DNA of 64,000 nucleotides from an uncultured Pirellula sp. GTDB taxonomy: Bacteria; Planctomycetota; Planctomycetia; Pirellulales; Pirellulaceae. Every line of letters starts with the position of its first letter. Within the stretch, counting starts at the first letter, position 1. Where the stretch lies: contig CAITIE010000019.1 of the NCBI GenBank assembly GCA_903892355.1, forward strand, positions 25,686-89,685, read 5' to 3'. The notes beneath the pieces are model-generated. The model did no database searches, was not told the DNA's origin, and saw only the letters and a list, made by a program, of their open reading frames with translations. A program made the position numbers and the translations under genes. Positions 1 to 9,551 of this stretch are shown piece after piece.

Positions 1-1569
1 ATCACTAAGCCCGAGTGTTGCGTGTCGCGATTTAAGCGATGGATGGGAACTCAAGAGTCGGTGCAGTTGGGCAAGCAGTCATTCACTGCACCGGAGCTCT
101 CCAGCTTTGTGCTGCGTTCGCTCAAGTCAGATGCCGAGAAGTACTTGGGGCATCCTGTCTCGAAAGCGGTTATCACCGTACCCGCTTACTTCAATGATCT
201 CCAGCGTCGAGCAACGCGTTTTGCGGGAGAGTTAGCGGGTCTGGAGGTCGCACGAGTGATCAATGAACCCACCGCGGCAGCATTGACCTACGGTTTCTAT
301 GATCGCGATCTTCGCAAGAAACTTATGGTGATCGATTTGGGTGGGGGGACGTTTGACGTGACCATCATGGAGGTCTTCGAACGGATGCTTGAAATCATTT
401 CATCATCTGGTGAAAGCATGCTCGGTGGAGAGGATTTTACCGATCGCATGGCAGCCAATGTGCTAATGAAGTACGGCCTGCAGTCAGAGGTTGTGGAGCA
501 TAAACATCCACTGCAATTCGCGCGATTAAAACAGAAATGTGAATCCGCCAAGCTCCAGCTGCTCGCCTCTGAGACCGTATCGATCGGATTGCCCGACGAA
601 AACGGGAATATGGATCCAACAAAGCCTTCGGTTTCCGTACATCGAGAGGAATTTGCGAAGTGGATGGAGCCATTGCTTGGCCGTCTCATGCGTCCCATCG
701 AAAGGGCTCTTCGGGATGCGAATCTGGAGGTGAGCCAACTCGATGAGGTTCTGCTGGTAGGAGGTGCTACTCGAATGGATTGCCTCCGACACTTCCTCAC
801 GGATCAATTGCAGCGAACGCCTTTATGTGAATACAACCCCGACGAAGTGGTTGCTATGGGAGCGGCCATTCAAGCGGCGCTGATTGAGGAGAACGCCGCC
901 GTGGAAGATATGGTCATGACAGACGTTTGTCCGCACACGCTAGGGATTGAGATCAGCAAATACCTCGGCGGTCAGTTCCTCCCAGGTTACTTCGAACCCG
1001 TCATACATCGCAACACGACTATCCCTGTGTCCAAGGAGAAAACATTTGAAACGGTTGCAGCCAATCAAACCGAAGTTCTCGTTCGTGTCTTCCAAGGGGA
1101 GGGGCGGCGTTCAGCAGACAATCTGCTGCTCGGTGAGTTAAAGGTTGACGGTATTCCGCTCGGTCCTGCTGGGACCTCCTTTGATGTGCGGTTTTCTTAC
1201 GATCCCAGCGGTATCCTCGAAGTGGAGGTAGTCATTGGAAAAACAGGTAAATCGCGCCGAGCGGTCATCGCACATCCTGAAACGAAGATGGATACAGCTC
1301 AGATCGATTTGATTGTTCGGAAACTGCAGCAGATCAAGTTCTATCCGCGTGACTTGGTCGAGAATCAGTTTTTGTTGAGTTACTCCGAACAGCTTTTGGG
1401 AGATTTGCCTGGAGGATTAAGAGAGGAGCTCAATGGTTTGATGGATGTCTTCGAGGATTCTATGCGGAGAGGGGATCCGGATTACTTTGAGCAAGCGAAA
1501 CAGCAATTGCTGTTTTGGCTCAGCAGTCGTGGCTTTCCGTTCGATGGAGGACCCAGTGCTGGAACCTAG
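1..1569 (+). CDS. hscC: HscC-type Hsp70 chaperone, 5' end outside window
   Basis: This is an ATP-dependent Hsp70 chaperone acting in the cytoplasm. The reading frame is open from base 1, so the listed GTG at 22 is not the real start; the first nucleotide-binding strand is upstream of the window. Visible Hsp70 signatures are [35 protein letters not shown] and LVGGATRMD. The stretches [31 protein letters not shown] and KFYPRDL match what I remember of E. coli HscC (Hsc62) better than DnaK, and the C-terminal lid is short. In E. coli HscC works with the membrane J-proteins DjlB/DjlC; here a membrane J-like gene lies two genes downstream, which supports the assignment. The next gene starts inside this one (26-bp overlap), implying co-translation. 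Hsp70 membership is certain; the HscC subfamily is an inference from motifs. Confidence 0.88.
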   Translation: MTKPECCVSRFKRWMGTQESVQLGKQSFTAPELSSFVLRSLKSDAEKYLGHPVSKAVITVPAYFNDLQRRATRFAGELAGLEVARVINEPTAAALTYGFYDRDLRKKLMVIDLGGGTFDVTIMEVFERMLEIISSSGESMLGGEDFTDRMAANVLMKYGLQSEVVEHKHPLQFARLKQKCESAKLQLLASETVSIGLPDENGNMDPTKPSVSVHREEFAKWMEPLLGRLMRPIERALRDANLEVSQLDEVLLVGGATRMDCLRHFLTDQLQRTPLCEYNPDEVVAMGAAIQAALIEENAAVEDMVMTDVCPHTLGIEISKYLGGQFLPGYFEPVIHRNTTIPVSKEKTFETVAANQTEVLVRVFQGEGRRSADNLLLGELKVDGIPLGPAGTSFDVRFSYDPSGILEVEVVIGKTGKSRRAVIAHPETKMDTAQIDLIVRKLQQIKFYPRDLVENQFLLSYSEQLLGDLPGGLREELNGLMDVFEDSMRRGDPDYFEQAKQQLLFWLSSRGFPFDGGPSAGT

Positions 1570-2155
1570 GCAATTGACTGACTCGCAGAAGCAATTCGTT
1601 CGTAGCATGCTTACTTTAGACTCAGGATCCTGGGCCACGGTTGGAGTTTCGTGTCTCGAATCCTTTCGCAGTGGTTCTAACGTCGCGGTATCCAAGGACT
1701 CACCCAGGATTTCGATACAACCCGGGGCGTCTGATCGAGATTCCGATTCTGTACCCCAGTCTGAAGAGCTGGTGCGGCTGATCGAATCGTGCAAAACTCA
1801 TTTCTGGAGCGACGACGCTGAGCCATGGTTTCAGCGACTCTCGGAAGCCAATTTTAGAAATGCACCGGAACTGAAGGGAAGCGCGAAGCGATTGCAAACT
1901 TGGTTTTCGTCGCGCGCGAAGATTGTTGAGCTCGCGAATACCATGGGGCAACAATCGCTTGCATCGAAAATAAAGACAATGGCAACCATGTCGGCGTCGG
2001 AGCTAGCAGCGGTAAAAACGGAAATCGCGAAGCAGCGCCCCCGATGGTTCCTGGGAGGCTACCGAAAGCAAGCTATTCGCATAAAGTCGCTGCAACCTGA
2101 GGTGTACGCCTTGGACCCAGCTTGGTTTGATGATCTGATCGCCAATCGTCCCTGA
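1544..2155 (+). CDS. uncharacterised protein inside the hscC/J-like operon
   Basis: A 203-residue protein of unknown function. The ORF track starts at 1445, but ATG 1544 ([15 protein letters not shown]) is the more plausible start because the preceding 33 codons lie inside the end of the Hsp70 gene and read like a shadow. There is no signal peptide or membrane segment. The C-terminal half is basic and helix-prone ([20 protein letters not shown]), ending in a Trp/Arg-rich stretch ([11 protein letters not shown]). It overlaps the Hsp70 stop by 26 bp and ends 25 bp before the J-like gene, so it is probably translated with both. The position suggests an accessory factor or client of the Hsp70/J pair; no motif proves it. 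Confidence 0.65.
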   Translation: MEDPVLEPRQLTDSQKQFVRSMLTLDSGSWATVGVSCLESFRSGSNVAVSKDSPRISIQPGASDRDSDSVPQSEELVRLIESCKTHFWSDDAEPWFQRLSEANFRNAPELKGSAKRLQTWFSSRAKIVELANTMGQQSLASKIKTMATMSASELAAVKTEIAKQRPRWFLGGYRKQAIRIKSLQPEVYALDPAWFDDLIANRP

Positions 2156-2180
2156 GATCCAATGCCGCGAAGTCTATGTA

Positions 2181-3881
2181 ATGACTGAATCTTCAGAATC
2201 CCCCCATCAGGAACCGCCGTGGCATTTTCTTCCTCGCTTTCCCCGAAAATTCTTCGGCTTGGAACCTGAAGCCACTCGAGAGCACTTGAAACACGCGTAT
2301 AGCGTTTTGATTCGCAAGTACAAACCGGAGAGGTTTCCTGAGGAGTTCAAGCGGATTCGTGCGGCGTTCGAGCAAGTCGATCGTGAAATGCGGGAGGGGA
2401 AGTTCGTAGATTCTGAAGCTGGTACCGAACCGTTCAACGATGATGATCTATGGTTCACCTACCCTGTCTACTCAGAGAATGTAAACGGAGATTCCGTAGG
2501 GAGGCCAGGTAGCTTCGAAAATCAGCAAGCGTCGGCCTTGCAGCGAATCGAAGTGAATGATCCGGAGGCGTGGTATGCGGAAGTCTCGAGGAAAGCGATT
2601 AAACTGCCTTATGACTACTACACGTTAGCGGTATTGTCCCAGGTCGTTGCGTCACCCGCCAAGGGCTTTGTCGATTGGATCGCGGAGGGGGCATTGTGCT
2701 ACCCCCAAAACCAACCGATTGGTGAATTGCTGGAGGCGTTTTTCGAGCGTGTCGAGGTGAGCGCCGACGAAGCTGCTGGAATGCTGCTTCGCTTGGCCGT
2801 AACGATTCCTTCGAGTTCGTATTACCTTTTGACGGAACCACTTTGGCAACGCTATGCATTGTTGGAATCTTGGGATAAGTTTCAATCGGTTCTCGCATCG
2901 GTCGAACGCTGTCTAGATGGGAAAGAGAAGCGGCATCGGACGGCGTTCATGATTTGTCTCATGCGGCGAGTCATGTGGCGTGCGCCGTTGGAGTGGTTGC
3001 AAGAGCAAAGGGAATGGATCGAAGAAGGGCGAGATCCGATACCGAGTCATTTAGAGATCGATCATGAGATCAATTGCAAGATCATCGCGTTGCGCGATCG
3101 ATTCGTTGAACGGTTGCAGAATGGTCCTTATGGACGGCATATTCTCGAATGTATCCGGGGTTTTTGTGAGGAAAGCGAATGGGAGGCGGCTACCAAGATT
3201 TGTGATTGCCAGTTTGAAATCGCTACTCATCCACAAGAATTCCTTCGAGAGTTTGAGTTCCGTCTCGAGGAGGATACTCAATGGAGTCATGGCTGGCAGT
3301 TGATTTGTTGGTTGGTGCAGGGCAAGCTCTCTGCTCAGGGTAGGGTAGCTAATAGTCGATTTGAACTGGAGTCTGTCGCGGAGATGATGCAGAGTATAAA
3401 TAAGAGGTTTCCAAGAGTTGTCGAATTGAACATTGCTCTGCGAAATATCGCCGCTCTTTCATTGTTTCTGATGGGTTCTGTATTTATTCTGATCGTTGGC
3501 ATCGCCATATCGACGATGTTGTCGACCCAAATCTTCGGCCTTGCGAGCGCAGCGTTTTATTTGATTCCGGTCGGTGTGATGGTTTCAGGTGTGGTTGTTA
3601 TCCTGTGGTCGCTGTGGCCCTTGGGTGCCCGATGGAGTGCATGGGCGTTGGTGCCTTACATGAAGAGACGAACCAGTCAAGAATACCGGGCGAGTTGGCG
3701 GTTTCACGTCGCTAGATCTATGCAGGTTTTGGTACGCCCGTATTTTCAATATGTAGAAACAGTCCAACAGGTGACTCGCGATAAACGATTCGAGAGATCG
3801 CCGTCGTCTTGGTTGCCGATATTCATGGCGAATGATTTGGGGTTGATGCTGTACTGTGCTGCAGTACCCTTTGCGCGTTAA
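2181..3881 (+). CDS. membrane-anchored J-domain-like protein (DjlB/DjlC-like)
   Basis: 566 residues. The N-terminus (about residues 14-65) has the helical pattern of a J domain: FFGLEPEATREHLKHAYSVL, then RKYKPERFPEEFKRIRAAFE. The loop that normally carries His-Pro-Asp reads Lys-Pro-Glu (KPE), so the essential HPD tripeptide is altered. A long helical middle section of no known family follows. The C-terminal third has two hydrophobic segments (about residues 425-480: IAALSLFLMGSVFILIVGIA and AFYLIPVGVMVSGVVVILWS), then a basic cytoplasmic-looking tail. J domain at the N-terminus and membrane anchor near the C-terminus resembles DjlB/DjlC, the partners of HscC. It lies 25 bp after the preceding orphan gene. 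The J-like fold is likely; true co-chaperone activity is uncertain. Confidence 0.72.
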   Translation: MTESSESPHQEPPWHFLPRFPRKFFGLEPEATREHLKHAYSVLIRKYKPERFPEEFKRIRAAFEQVDREMREGKFVDSEAGTEPFNDDDLWFTYPVYSENVNGDSVGRPGSFENQQASALQRIEVNDPEAWYAEVSRKAIKLPYDYYTLAVLSQVVASPAKGFVDWIAEGALCYPQNQPIGELLEAFFERVEVSADEAAGMLLRLAVTIPSSSYYLLTEPLWQRYALLESWDKFQSVLASVERCLDGKEKRHRTAFMICLMRRVMWRAPLEWLQEQREWIEEGRDPIPSHLEIDHEINCKIIALRDRFVERLQNGPYGRHILECIRGFCEESEWEAATKICDCQFEIATHPQEFLREFEFRLEEDTQWSHGWQLICWLVQGKLSAQGRVANSRFELESVAEMMQSINKRFPRVVELNIALRNIAALSLFLMGSVFILIVGIAISTMLSTQIFGLASAAFYLIPVGVMVSGVVVILWSLWPLGARWSAWALVPYMKRRTSQEYRASWRFHVARSMQVLVRPYFQYVETVQQVTRDKRFERSPSSWLPIFMANDLGLMLYCAAVPFAR

Positions 3882-3935
3882 TTGCGATGTGGAATCCCGG
3901 GCGGGCGTTGGGTTTTTGATGGGGGAGTATCAAGG

Positions 3936-4757
3936 TTGGATCGAAATACAGGATGGATAGACACGCATGCTCATTTAGCCGATGAGGCGTTCTCGGAAAG
4001 ACTCGAAGAGGTTCTTTCGCGAGCGATGGTGGCGAGAGTCACGCGGATACTATGTGTTGGGGTGGATGCGGGCGCATCCGCGTCTGCGGTCTCGTTGGCC
4101 AGTCGTATCGGTGGCGAGAAAATGCCAGCGGTTTGGGCATCGGTGGGTATCCATCCCAATTACGCACATCAAGAGCGACCGGGAGATTGGGAATCGATTG
4201 TTGCATTGACCACTAATTCCCATGTCGGCGGTTCCCGTGTGTGCGCACTGGGCGAGACGGGGCTTGATCGGTATTGGGACGATTGCCCATTTGAGGTTCA
4301 GAAAAAGAATTTCACTCGGCATTGGGAGTTAAGTCGTAGTACGGGCTTGCCGGTCATCATTCATTCTCGCGATTGCGATGCGGAAATGCTCGATGCGCTA
4401 CGCAATGAATACAAGCATGGTGAGCTTCGAGGAGTGATGCACTCGTTTTCGAGCACTCTCGAGGTCGCTCTCGAGTGTGTGGCGATGGGTTTGTACATCA
4501 GTTTTTCGGGGATGCTGACCTATAAGAAGAACGATGTACTTCGAGATGTAGCGGCAAAGATTCCAGAGGATAGGTTGTTGGTCGAGACCGATTGCCCGTA
4601 TCTGAGTCCGGAGCCCAAGCGGGCTACGCGGCCCAATGAACCGTCGCTGATGGTGCACACCGGAGAGGTGCTCGGAAAAGTTCGGGGTTGGACTATCGCC
4701 GAGACGGCCGAGAGAACAACGGCAAACGCGTTGCGTCTCTTCTCAAAGATGCGATAG
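3936..4757 (+). CDS. tatD: TatD family metal-dependent hydrolase (3'-5' DNase type)
   Basis: A TIM-barrel metallo-hydrolase of the TatD/YcfH family, which in other bacteria acts as an exonuclease or quality-control nuclease. Family marks: DTHAHL near the N-terminus (HxH metal site), GETGLDRYWDDCP, HSRDCDAE, and the closing ETDCPYLSPEPKR. The track begins at TTG 3882, directly after the previous stop. I prefer TTG 3936 because GGGGGAG sits about 11 bp upstream and the protein then starts MDRNTGWIDTHAHL, giving 273 residues, the usual family length. It probably belongs to the same + strand transcription unit as the three genes before it. It converges on the next gene, with about 95 bp between them and no clear terminator. 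Confidence 0.9.
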   Translation: MDRNTGWIDTHAHLADEAFSERLEEVLSRAMVARVTRILCVGVDAGASASAVSLASRIGGEKMPAVWASVGIHPNYAHQERPGDWESIVALTTNSHVGGSRVCALGETGLDRYWDDCPFEVQKKNFTRHWELSRSTGLPVIIHSRDCDAEMLDALRNEYKHGELRGVMHSFSSTLEVALECVAMGLYISFSGMLTYKKNDVLRDVAAKIPEDRLLVETDCPYLSPEPKRATRPNEPSLMVHTGEVLGKVRGWTIAETAERTTANALRLFSKMR

Positions 4758-4852
4758 CCAAGAGTGCGGGGCGTTTCTCAATCGATCCGGTCGATTGCAT
4801 CGCTCGTGCCAATATCGCTCCCGCGTGTCTAAACCGCTTAACGATCGTATGA

Positions 4853-7366
4853 TTAACGCATTTTGGCTTTGTCGATCATCTCGGTTTCGAAGCCGTTGGG
4901 GGCGATCTCCCATGGCACCCAAGCCAGCGAGACGCCTTTGATTTTCGTGTCCGATTTACGGAGTGGGATTTCGACGGCTTCGAGTTCGAGGCTTTCGGCG
5001 GCGAACATGCGTGAAACGCGCTCTACATCTTCTTGGCACTCCCGTTCCATGTCGTCTTTCTGGCGGAGCAGATCTTCGAGCGATTCCTGCGCGCGATCGA
5101 TGTCCCCTTGTTTGTTCGACGCGCGCGAGAGATCACGCATGCCTGCGGTGGTGCTGCCGCGCCGTCCACCGCCGAGGAGGGAACCTAGGATCGATGTGCC
5201 GATATTGACCCATCCATCCATTTGCTTGGCTTTGGCCTCTTGGACGTACTTGTCCAGTTTTTGCTCCGCCGCGAGAACCTTGGCCTTGAGCGTTCGGAAC
5301 TTGTCGTCGTACTTGCTCCGAACCTTATCCATTTCCTTATCGCGAGCGTCGCGAGCGGCTTGGGAAAGCTCGATACGTGCTTCAAACTCTTGCAGACCAG
5401 GAGCGGTCGTTTGCTTAATCGCTTTGCAGGAGTAGACCATGCATTTTTCGTGGCGGAAAAGGTACTCCGCGAGTTCTTTTTCCCACGCCTTGTAATTCTT
5501 CGGAGAGAGGAGTTCCGCGGGCGGTTCTTCGAATTGGAAGAGTTGCGGAGGGGATTGGTCCGTTTGAAATTCGTCGGGATTGAGTTCGTCGGAAAAATCC
5601 CAAACTTGGTCGGGGACAGAGCCATCGATATGGCGAAGGAGAGTGATGTCCTTCCAATGATCGACGTTGCTTGCGGCGCGGACGAAGTGGACGCTAGCGG
5701 AAGCGAGGAGAGCCGGTTTGAGGAGACCGCGAGATTGCGGGCGTAGGGACGTGAGGGGAAGAAGGATCTTTTCTTCGATCCCCGCTGGGATGATTGGACG
5801 CGAGGATTTAGGGGTAGATGCCGGTTGGCTCGCCTTTGGTGTTGGCGCAGAGATCGAGTCGGTAGTGGGTGAGGGGTGTGTCGGCTCCGGCGTGTTCGAT
5901 TTGTTCTCTTTACCGCTTATTGCTTCGCGGTAGGGGGCCATCAAGGTGGAGATATCTTTGCGGGAGAGTGGTCCGCGGAGGTAGGAGAATGCCCAACGGG
6001 TGTGGAACAGGGTAGGTGCGTTTTCGTTGGCATTGTTTAGCACAAAGACCCGGGGCTGGATCGCGCTGAGGAGTTTGTCCATCGCCTTGCGATCGAGCGA
6101 TGCACCTTGTTGGGCAGCGGCACCTTCGAGTCCATCGAGGACGCGATCTTTGTCCCGTTGAGTTTGGAGTCGACCGAGGAACCAGGTCCCCATGTTGGAG
6201 AGGCCTTTGTAATCGAGATCGACCGGATTTTGGGTGGCCAGAACAATGCCGAGTCCGAAGGCTCGAGCTTGTTTCAGCAGCGTCATCATCGGTTTCTTGC
6301 TCGGTGGATTCGAAGTCGGAGGGAAATATCCGAAGACTTCGTCCATGTAGAACAAGGCTCGAAGGGCACCGGTACCCGACTGGGTCCTCATCCAGGAGAG
6401 AAGTTCATTGAGGAGGATGGTGACAAAGAACATCCGTTCGCTGTCGTTGAGGTGAGCGATCGAGATGATCGAGATCTTTGCTCGTCCTTTTTCGTCATAT
6501 AGCAATTGATTGATCTCGAGCGATTGGCCTTGCATCCATCCTGCGAAGGCGGGGGAAGCCATCAGGTTGTTCAGGGACATGGCGAGTTTGGCCCGTTCGC
6601 TGGCGGGGTAAAAAGATTCTATATCGATCACACCGATCTTCTTGATGGGAGGTGTTTGGATCGAGCGGATCATTTCCTCCATCGAGAGGTCGTTTCCTTT
6701 TTCCCACGCGTCCTTGAGTATGTTGGAGACGAGGATGTGTTCTCGGCTGGTAAGTGGGTCAGCGTTGATGCCTAGGAGGGAGAGCAGGCCTGACGAAGCG
6801 CTTGAGATTTGGTCGCGGAGCAGTTCGTCGTCTTCGCGGACCTCGTCGCTAGGAGCGTCGAAGCTTCTCAGGACGGTGAGTGGTACACCAACGTTGCTGC
6901 CTGGAGTGTAGATCACCTTTGGGATAGCTGCGAAATCCTTGAGTGACTCCGGGGCGACTTGCCAGTCGTTCAGTCCCTTGGTCCAGCTGGCAGCGCTCTT
7001 TTCCGCGATCTTTTTGCGCAGTTCGCTATCGGTCAGGGATGCGTCCTCTCCGGCGAGTTTCGCGCGACCTTCGGCGAGGTCGACCCATGGTTCAAAATCC
7101 GCGGGTTTAAGTTCCGGGAAGGCAAGGAGGAGATTGCCGAGATCTCCTTTGGGATCGATGCATAGGATCGGGATGTTGTCGATGGCGGCTTCTTCGAGCA
7201 AGCTGATGCAGAGGCCTGTCTTTCCGCTGCCGGTCATCCCAACACAGATCGCGTGGGTGGTCAAATGTTTTGACTGGTAGTGGACTTGGGTGGGCTGTAC
7301 TTTCGTTTCGACCTCGTATTCTTTGCCGAGGTAAAAGCTGCCGGGAATATTGTGGACAGGTTCCAT
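4853..7366 (-). CDS. HerA/FtsK-like ATPase (DUF853-like)
   Basis: 837 residues. The N-terminal ATPase has Walker A GMTGSGKTG at residues 43-51, ILCIDPKGDLGNLL shortly after, Walker B LFYMDEVFG near 338-346, and a sensor-like LATQNPVDLDYKGLSNMGTW with an arginine-rich strand (FLGRLQTQRDKDR). This is the layout of HerA/VirB4-type hexameric translocases. The last third is different: a Pro/Ser linker near 490-525, then a charged coiled coil (about 650-800) interrupted by a Gly-rich loop, LLGGGRRGSTTAG. No NurA nuclease lies nearby. It starts 102 bp downstream of a small P-loop ATPase gene on the same strand, so the two may share a transcript. Substrate (DNA or protein) and process are unknown. 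Confidence 0.8.
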   Translation of the reverse strand: MEPVHNIPGSFYLGKEYEVETKVQPTQVHYQSKHLTTHAICVGMTGSGKTGLCISLLEEAAIDNIPILCIDPKGDLGNLLLAFPELKPADFEPWVDLAEGRAKLAGEDASLTDSELRKKIAEKSAASWTKGLNDWQVAPESLKDFAAIPKVIYTPGSNVGVPLTVLRSFDAPSDEVREDDELLRDQISSASSGLLSLLGINADPLTSREHILVSNILKDAWEKGNDLSMEEMIRSIQTPPIKKIGVIDIESFYPASERAKLAMSLNNLMASPAFAGWMQGQSLEINQLLYDEKGRAKISIISIAHLNDSERMFFVTILLNELLSWMRTQSGTGALRALFYMDEVFGYFPPTSNPPSKKPMMTLLKQARAFGLGIVLATQNPVDLDYKGLSNMGTWFLGRLQTQRDKDRVLDGLEGAAAQQGASLDRKAMDKLLSAIQPRVFVLNNANENAPTLFHTRWAFSYLRGPLSRKDISTLMAPYREAISGKENKSNTPEPTHPSPTTDSISAPTPKASQPASTPKSSRPIIPAGIEEKILLPLTSLRPQSRGLLKPALLASASVHFVRAASNVDHWKDITLLRHIDGSVPDQVWDFSDELNPDEFQTDQSPPQLFQFEEPPAELLSPKNYKAWEKELAEYLFRHEKCMVYSCKAIKQTTAPGLQEFEARIELSQAARDARDKEMDKVRSKYDDKFRTLKAKVLAAEQKLDKYVQEAKAKQMDGWVNIGTSILGSLLGGGRRGSTTAGMRDLSRASNKQGDIDRAQESLEDLLRQKDDMERECQEDVERVSRMFAAESLELEAVEIPLRKSDTKIKGVSLAWVPWEIAPNGFETEMIDKAKMR

Positions 7367-7468
7367 GGTTGGTATCAGAGAAGTGTTAGGTGCAGGCCGA
7401 GTTCCAGGGCATCCAAAAGGAACATCGGAGGTGAGGGCTGAACCGTGTCCGGATGCCTGAGCACAAGT

Positions 7469-8107
7469 TTAGCGTCCGTTATTTTGAGCGTCGACCGTAT
7501 CGCGCCACCAATCGTACATATCGAACAGAGACTCCCTTAAATTGCTGCCATGGCGATCACGGGAAGTTTTCCACGCGTCGGATTGGAGCAGTTCATTGAA
7601 CTTAGCGGTGTTTTCTGCCTGCAGGAGCATCGACAGCACATGCTGTTCGATTTGAGTGTCGATGGATGTTTCCCAGAGTGTGTTGAAGGACGCGTGCTTC
7701 TGGTGGGTAGTGATCAGCAGTCTGCACGTTTGGGCGGATGCGAAGCGGGTTAGGGTACGCTGCATCCAAAAACGGAATTGTTCGAATCCATCGATGGCGA
7801 GCAGTCGGTTTTTGGGGAGTTGCCGAATCGCGAACCACCATCGAGGCAATTTTGAGGTGCTGGAATCGAGACGCAGGAGTGAGTTCGCGGGGAATGCGTT
7901 ACGGAGGTTTGGGTTGGATAGCAGATGCGCGATCAGCGTCGATTTCCCGGAGCCGTGTGGGCCGACGATGGCCCAGCGAAATGATTTCTGGGACATCAGT
8001 TGGTTGGACAGAGAATCCAACGAGTGCGGGGCGGGGAAGAAGAAAGGGATTTGCCCAGGCGCAAAATGGCGGGTGGCGAATGGGTTGGACGAGGGGGAGC
8101 GGGTCAT
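7469..8107 (-). CDS. small P-loop ATPase of unknown role
   Basis: 212 residues. Walker A is GPHGSGKST (about residues 49-57) and a Walker B-like strand is RLLAIDGFEQF, followed by a sensor-like strand RLLITTHQKH. There is no ABC signature, no membrane segment and no signal peptide. The start codon overlaps the stop of the upstream gene as ATGA, so it is translationally coupled to the two membrane/beta genes before it. The spacing of motifs resembles single-domain STAND/ABC-like ATPases that act as switches, but I cannot place it in a named family. It is followed after 102 bp by the HerA-like ATPase. Confidence 0.7.
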   Translation of the reverse strand: MTRSPSSNPFATRHFAPGQIPFFFPAPHSLDSLSNQLMSQKSFRWAIVGPHGSGKSTLIAHLLSNPNLRNAFPANSLLRLDSSTSKLPRWWFAIRQLPKNRLLAIDGFEQFRFWMQRTLTRFASAQTCRLLITTHQKHASFNTLWETSIDTQIEQHVLSMLLQAENTAKFNELLQSDAWKTSRDRHGSNLRESLFDMYDWWRDTVDAQNNGR

Positions 8108-8475
8108 ACCTCGCGGGTGATGGTGCCCAGATAGAAGGGTTGCTGGGCCATCAGTTCCGTACCGTCACTGAAGTAGAACCGCACGCGCACGCACCAAGAA
8201 ATCTTGAGCAGTTTGCCTTCGTAGGATAGGGGCGACATGGGGAGTGGGCAGGAGAGTTTTTGAGCGATGGACCAATCGATCGATGCGAGTGAGTTTCCGG
8301 TGAGGCGCTGGAAGAAATGGACGCCGAGATCTTCGGATCCTTTGCCTTCGGTGATCCAAACAACCGAGGACTCAACTGCGACGATGGATGCGTGATCTAC
8401 GTTGACCACTCGATATTCAAACTCGAGGGAGTCACCCGGCATGTAGGTTGGTTGCAAACCGAGCAAACGGATCAT
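8104..8475 (-). CDS. small beta-rich protein coupled to membrane protein
   Basis: 123 residues from ATG 8475. The ORF track gives a 313-aa version from 9045, but its first ~165 residues are an Arg/Ser/His-rich shadow of the upstream membrane gene. ATG 8475 forms an ATGA overlap with that gene's stop, and this gene's own stop forms ATGA with the ATPase start at 8107, so both junctions argue for the short form. ATG 8550 (MAIVLPKF) is an alternative. The sequence alternates in beta-strand fashion (YMPGDSLEFEYRV, SSVVWITEGKG, LLKISWCVRVRFYF) and resembles the soluble C-terminal part of its upstream neighbour, an immunoglobulin- or arrestin-like fold. Function unknown. Confidence 0.65.
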   Translation of the reverse strand: MIRLLGLQPTYMPGDSLEFEYRVVNVDHASIVAVESSVVWITEGKGSEDLGVHFFQRLTGNSLASIDWSIAQKLSCPLPMSPLSYEGKLLKISWCVRVRFYFSDGTELMAQQPFYLGTITREV

Positions 8476-9530
8476 GACACAGCTGTCGTTCGGCTGATTC
8501 GGCTTTGTGGATAAACCACTACGGGGAAACTTCGGGAGTACGATGGCCATCGGTTTGCCTCTCCATCGACAATGATTTTCCAATGGATAGCGTTGTGCAA
8601 GCTTTGGAATGAATGCATCGCATCCCGAGGGATTGAGAACTCGCATTCGATTCGAAGGGGGTATCCCCAATCGATGCGGTCGCGACCATGGGTGGCGATG
8701 ACCTGGGTGAAGACGGTTTGCCTTTCCGTCCTCACATCGGTGCCGAAATGATAAGTACTTTCTTCCTCGCAAACTAGTCGAACTGAGATTTTCTTGATGA
8801 CTAATCGTCCGTACTGGATGACTTCGAGTTTGCACGAGTCGCCGGGAACGAGGGGAAGTTCTTCGACTTCGACGATGGTTGAGCCGATTCCGAGGGTCCG
8901 AATAAAGGATCGGAAGAAGAGTTGTGCCGATCGGACAGCTACGTAAATACCGGGAATCAACAATAGCAGCAATTGGTAAGGGATTTTGCCGCGCAGCATG
9001 CTTTCGATAGCGAAGACCACAAAAACGGCGATCATGGCGTTCCATGCCATGGCGAACACCCCCATCGCGAGAAGGGCACCATTTTCAGGGATCTGGCTTG
9101 GGAGTCGGTAGGCTAGTTTTGCGCCTGGGCTGTCGGTGAAGAGGTGGAGGTCGGGTACCGTGGGTGGAAGGATGCTCTTGGCTTTCCGGATCATCGGTTC
9201 GGGGACGATGCTCCGTTGGGCGAGTACTTCACGGTGTTCGTCGCTGGTAACGACCTTGAGAACGCGGTACCAGAAGCCGACGGTGCCCATGACGACGAAC
9301 GAAAGGGAAACACCGAGAAAGAGCCAAAACCCGTAACCGATCCGGATCACTTGGGTGCTTGGGGACATGAGTTGCCAAGCGATCAAGGTGGTGGAGGAGA
9401 GAACTCCGAAGAGAAAAAAGGCCGCGAAGAATAGGGCTTCACCGAGCGAGCCGATGAACCACCAGCCGGTCATCCGCCCGCCCCGCTTCTTTCCCCACAG
9501 CCTTAGATTAGCTCGCCACTTCGTTTTCAT
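8472..9530 (-). CDS. four-helix membrane protein with beta-sandwich-like C-terminus
   Basis: 352 residues. Four likely membrane segments: about 28-54 (EALFFAAFFLFGVLSSTTLI), 64-90 (FWLFLGVSLSFVVMGTVGFW), 149-175 (LLAMGVFAMAWNAMIAVFVV) and 181-205 (YQLLLLLIPGIYVAVRS). Residues 210-352 are soluble and strand-rich (VEVEELPLVPGDSCKLEVIQ, IKKISVRLVCEEE, YPLRIECEFSIP), resembling DUF3592-linked or arrestin-like domains. It starts 21 bp after the TlpA-like gene and ends in an ATGA overlap with the next gene, so it sits in one operon with them. Function is unknown; the context suggests a membrane platform for the small ATPase. Confidence 0.75.
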   Translation of the reverse strand: MKTKWRANLRLWGKKRGGRMTGWWFIGSLGEALFFAAFFLFGVLSSTTLIAWQLMSPSTQVIRIGYGFWLFLGVSLSFVVMGTVGFWYRVLKVVTSDEHREVLAQRSIVPEPMIRKAKSILPPTVPDLHLFTDSPGAKLAYRLPSQIPENGALLAMGVFAMAWNAMIAVFVVFAIESMLRGKIPYQLLLLLIPGIYVAVRSAQLFFRSFIRTLGIGSTIVEVEELPLVPGDSCKLEVIQYGRLVIKKISVRLVCEEESTYHFGTDVRTERQTVFTQVIATHGRDRIDWGYPLRIECEFSIPRDAMHSFQSLHNAIHWKIIVDGEANRWPSYSRSFPVVVYPQSRISRTTAVS

Positions 9531-9551
9531 TGGCAGCAGTGTAACCGCGGC

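Noticed and set aside
8104-9045. 313-aa version of the beta-rich gene
   Set aside because: The first ~165 residues are a shadow of the membrane protein gene; ATGA overlaps support the 123-aa form.
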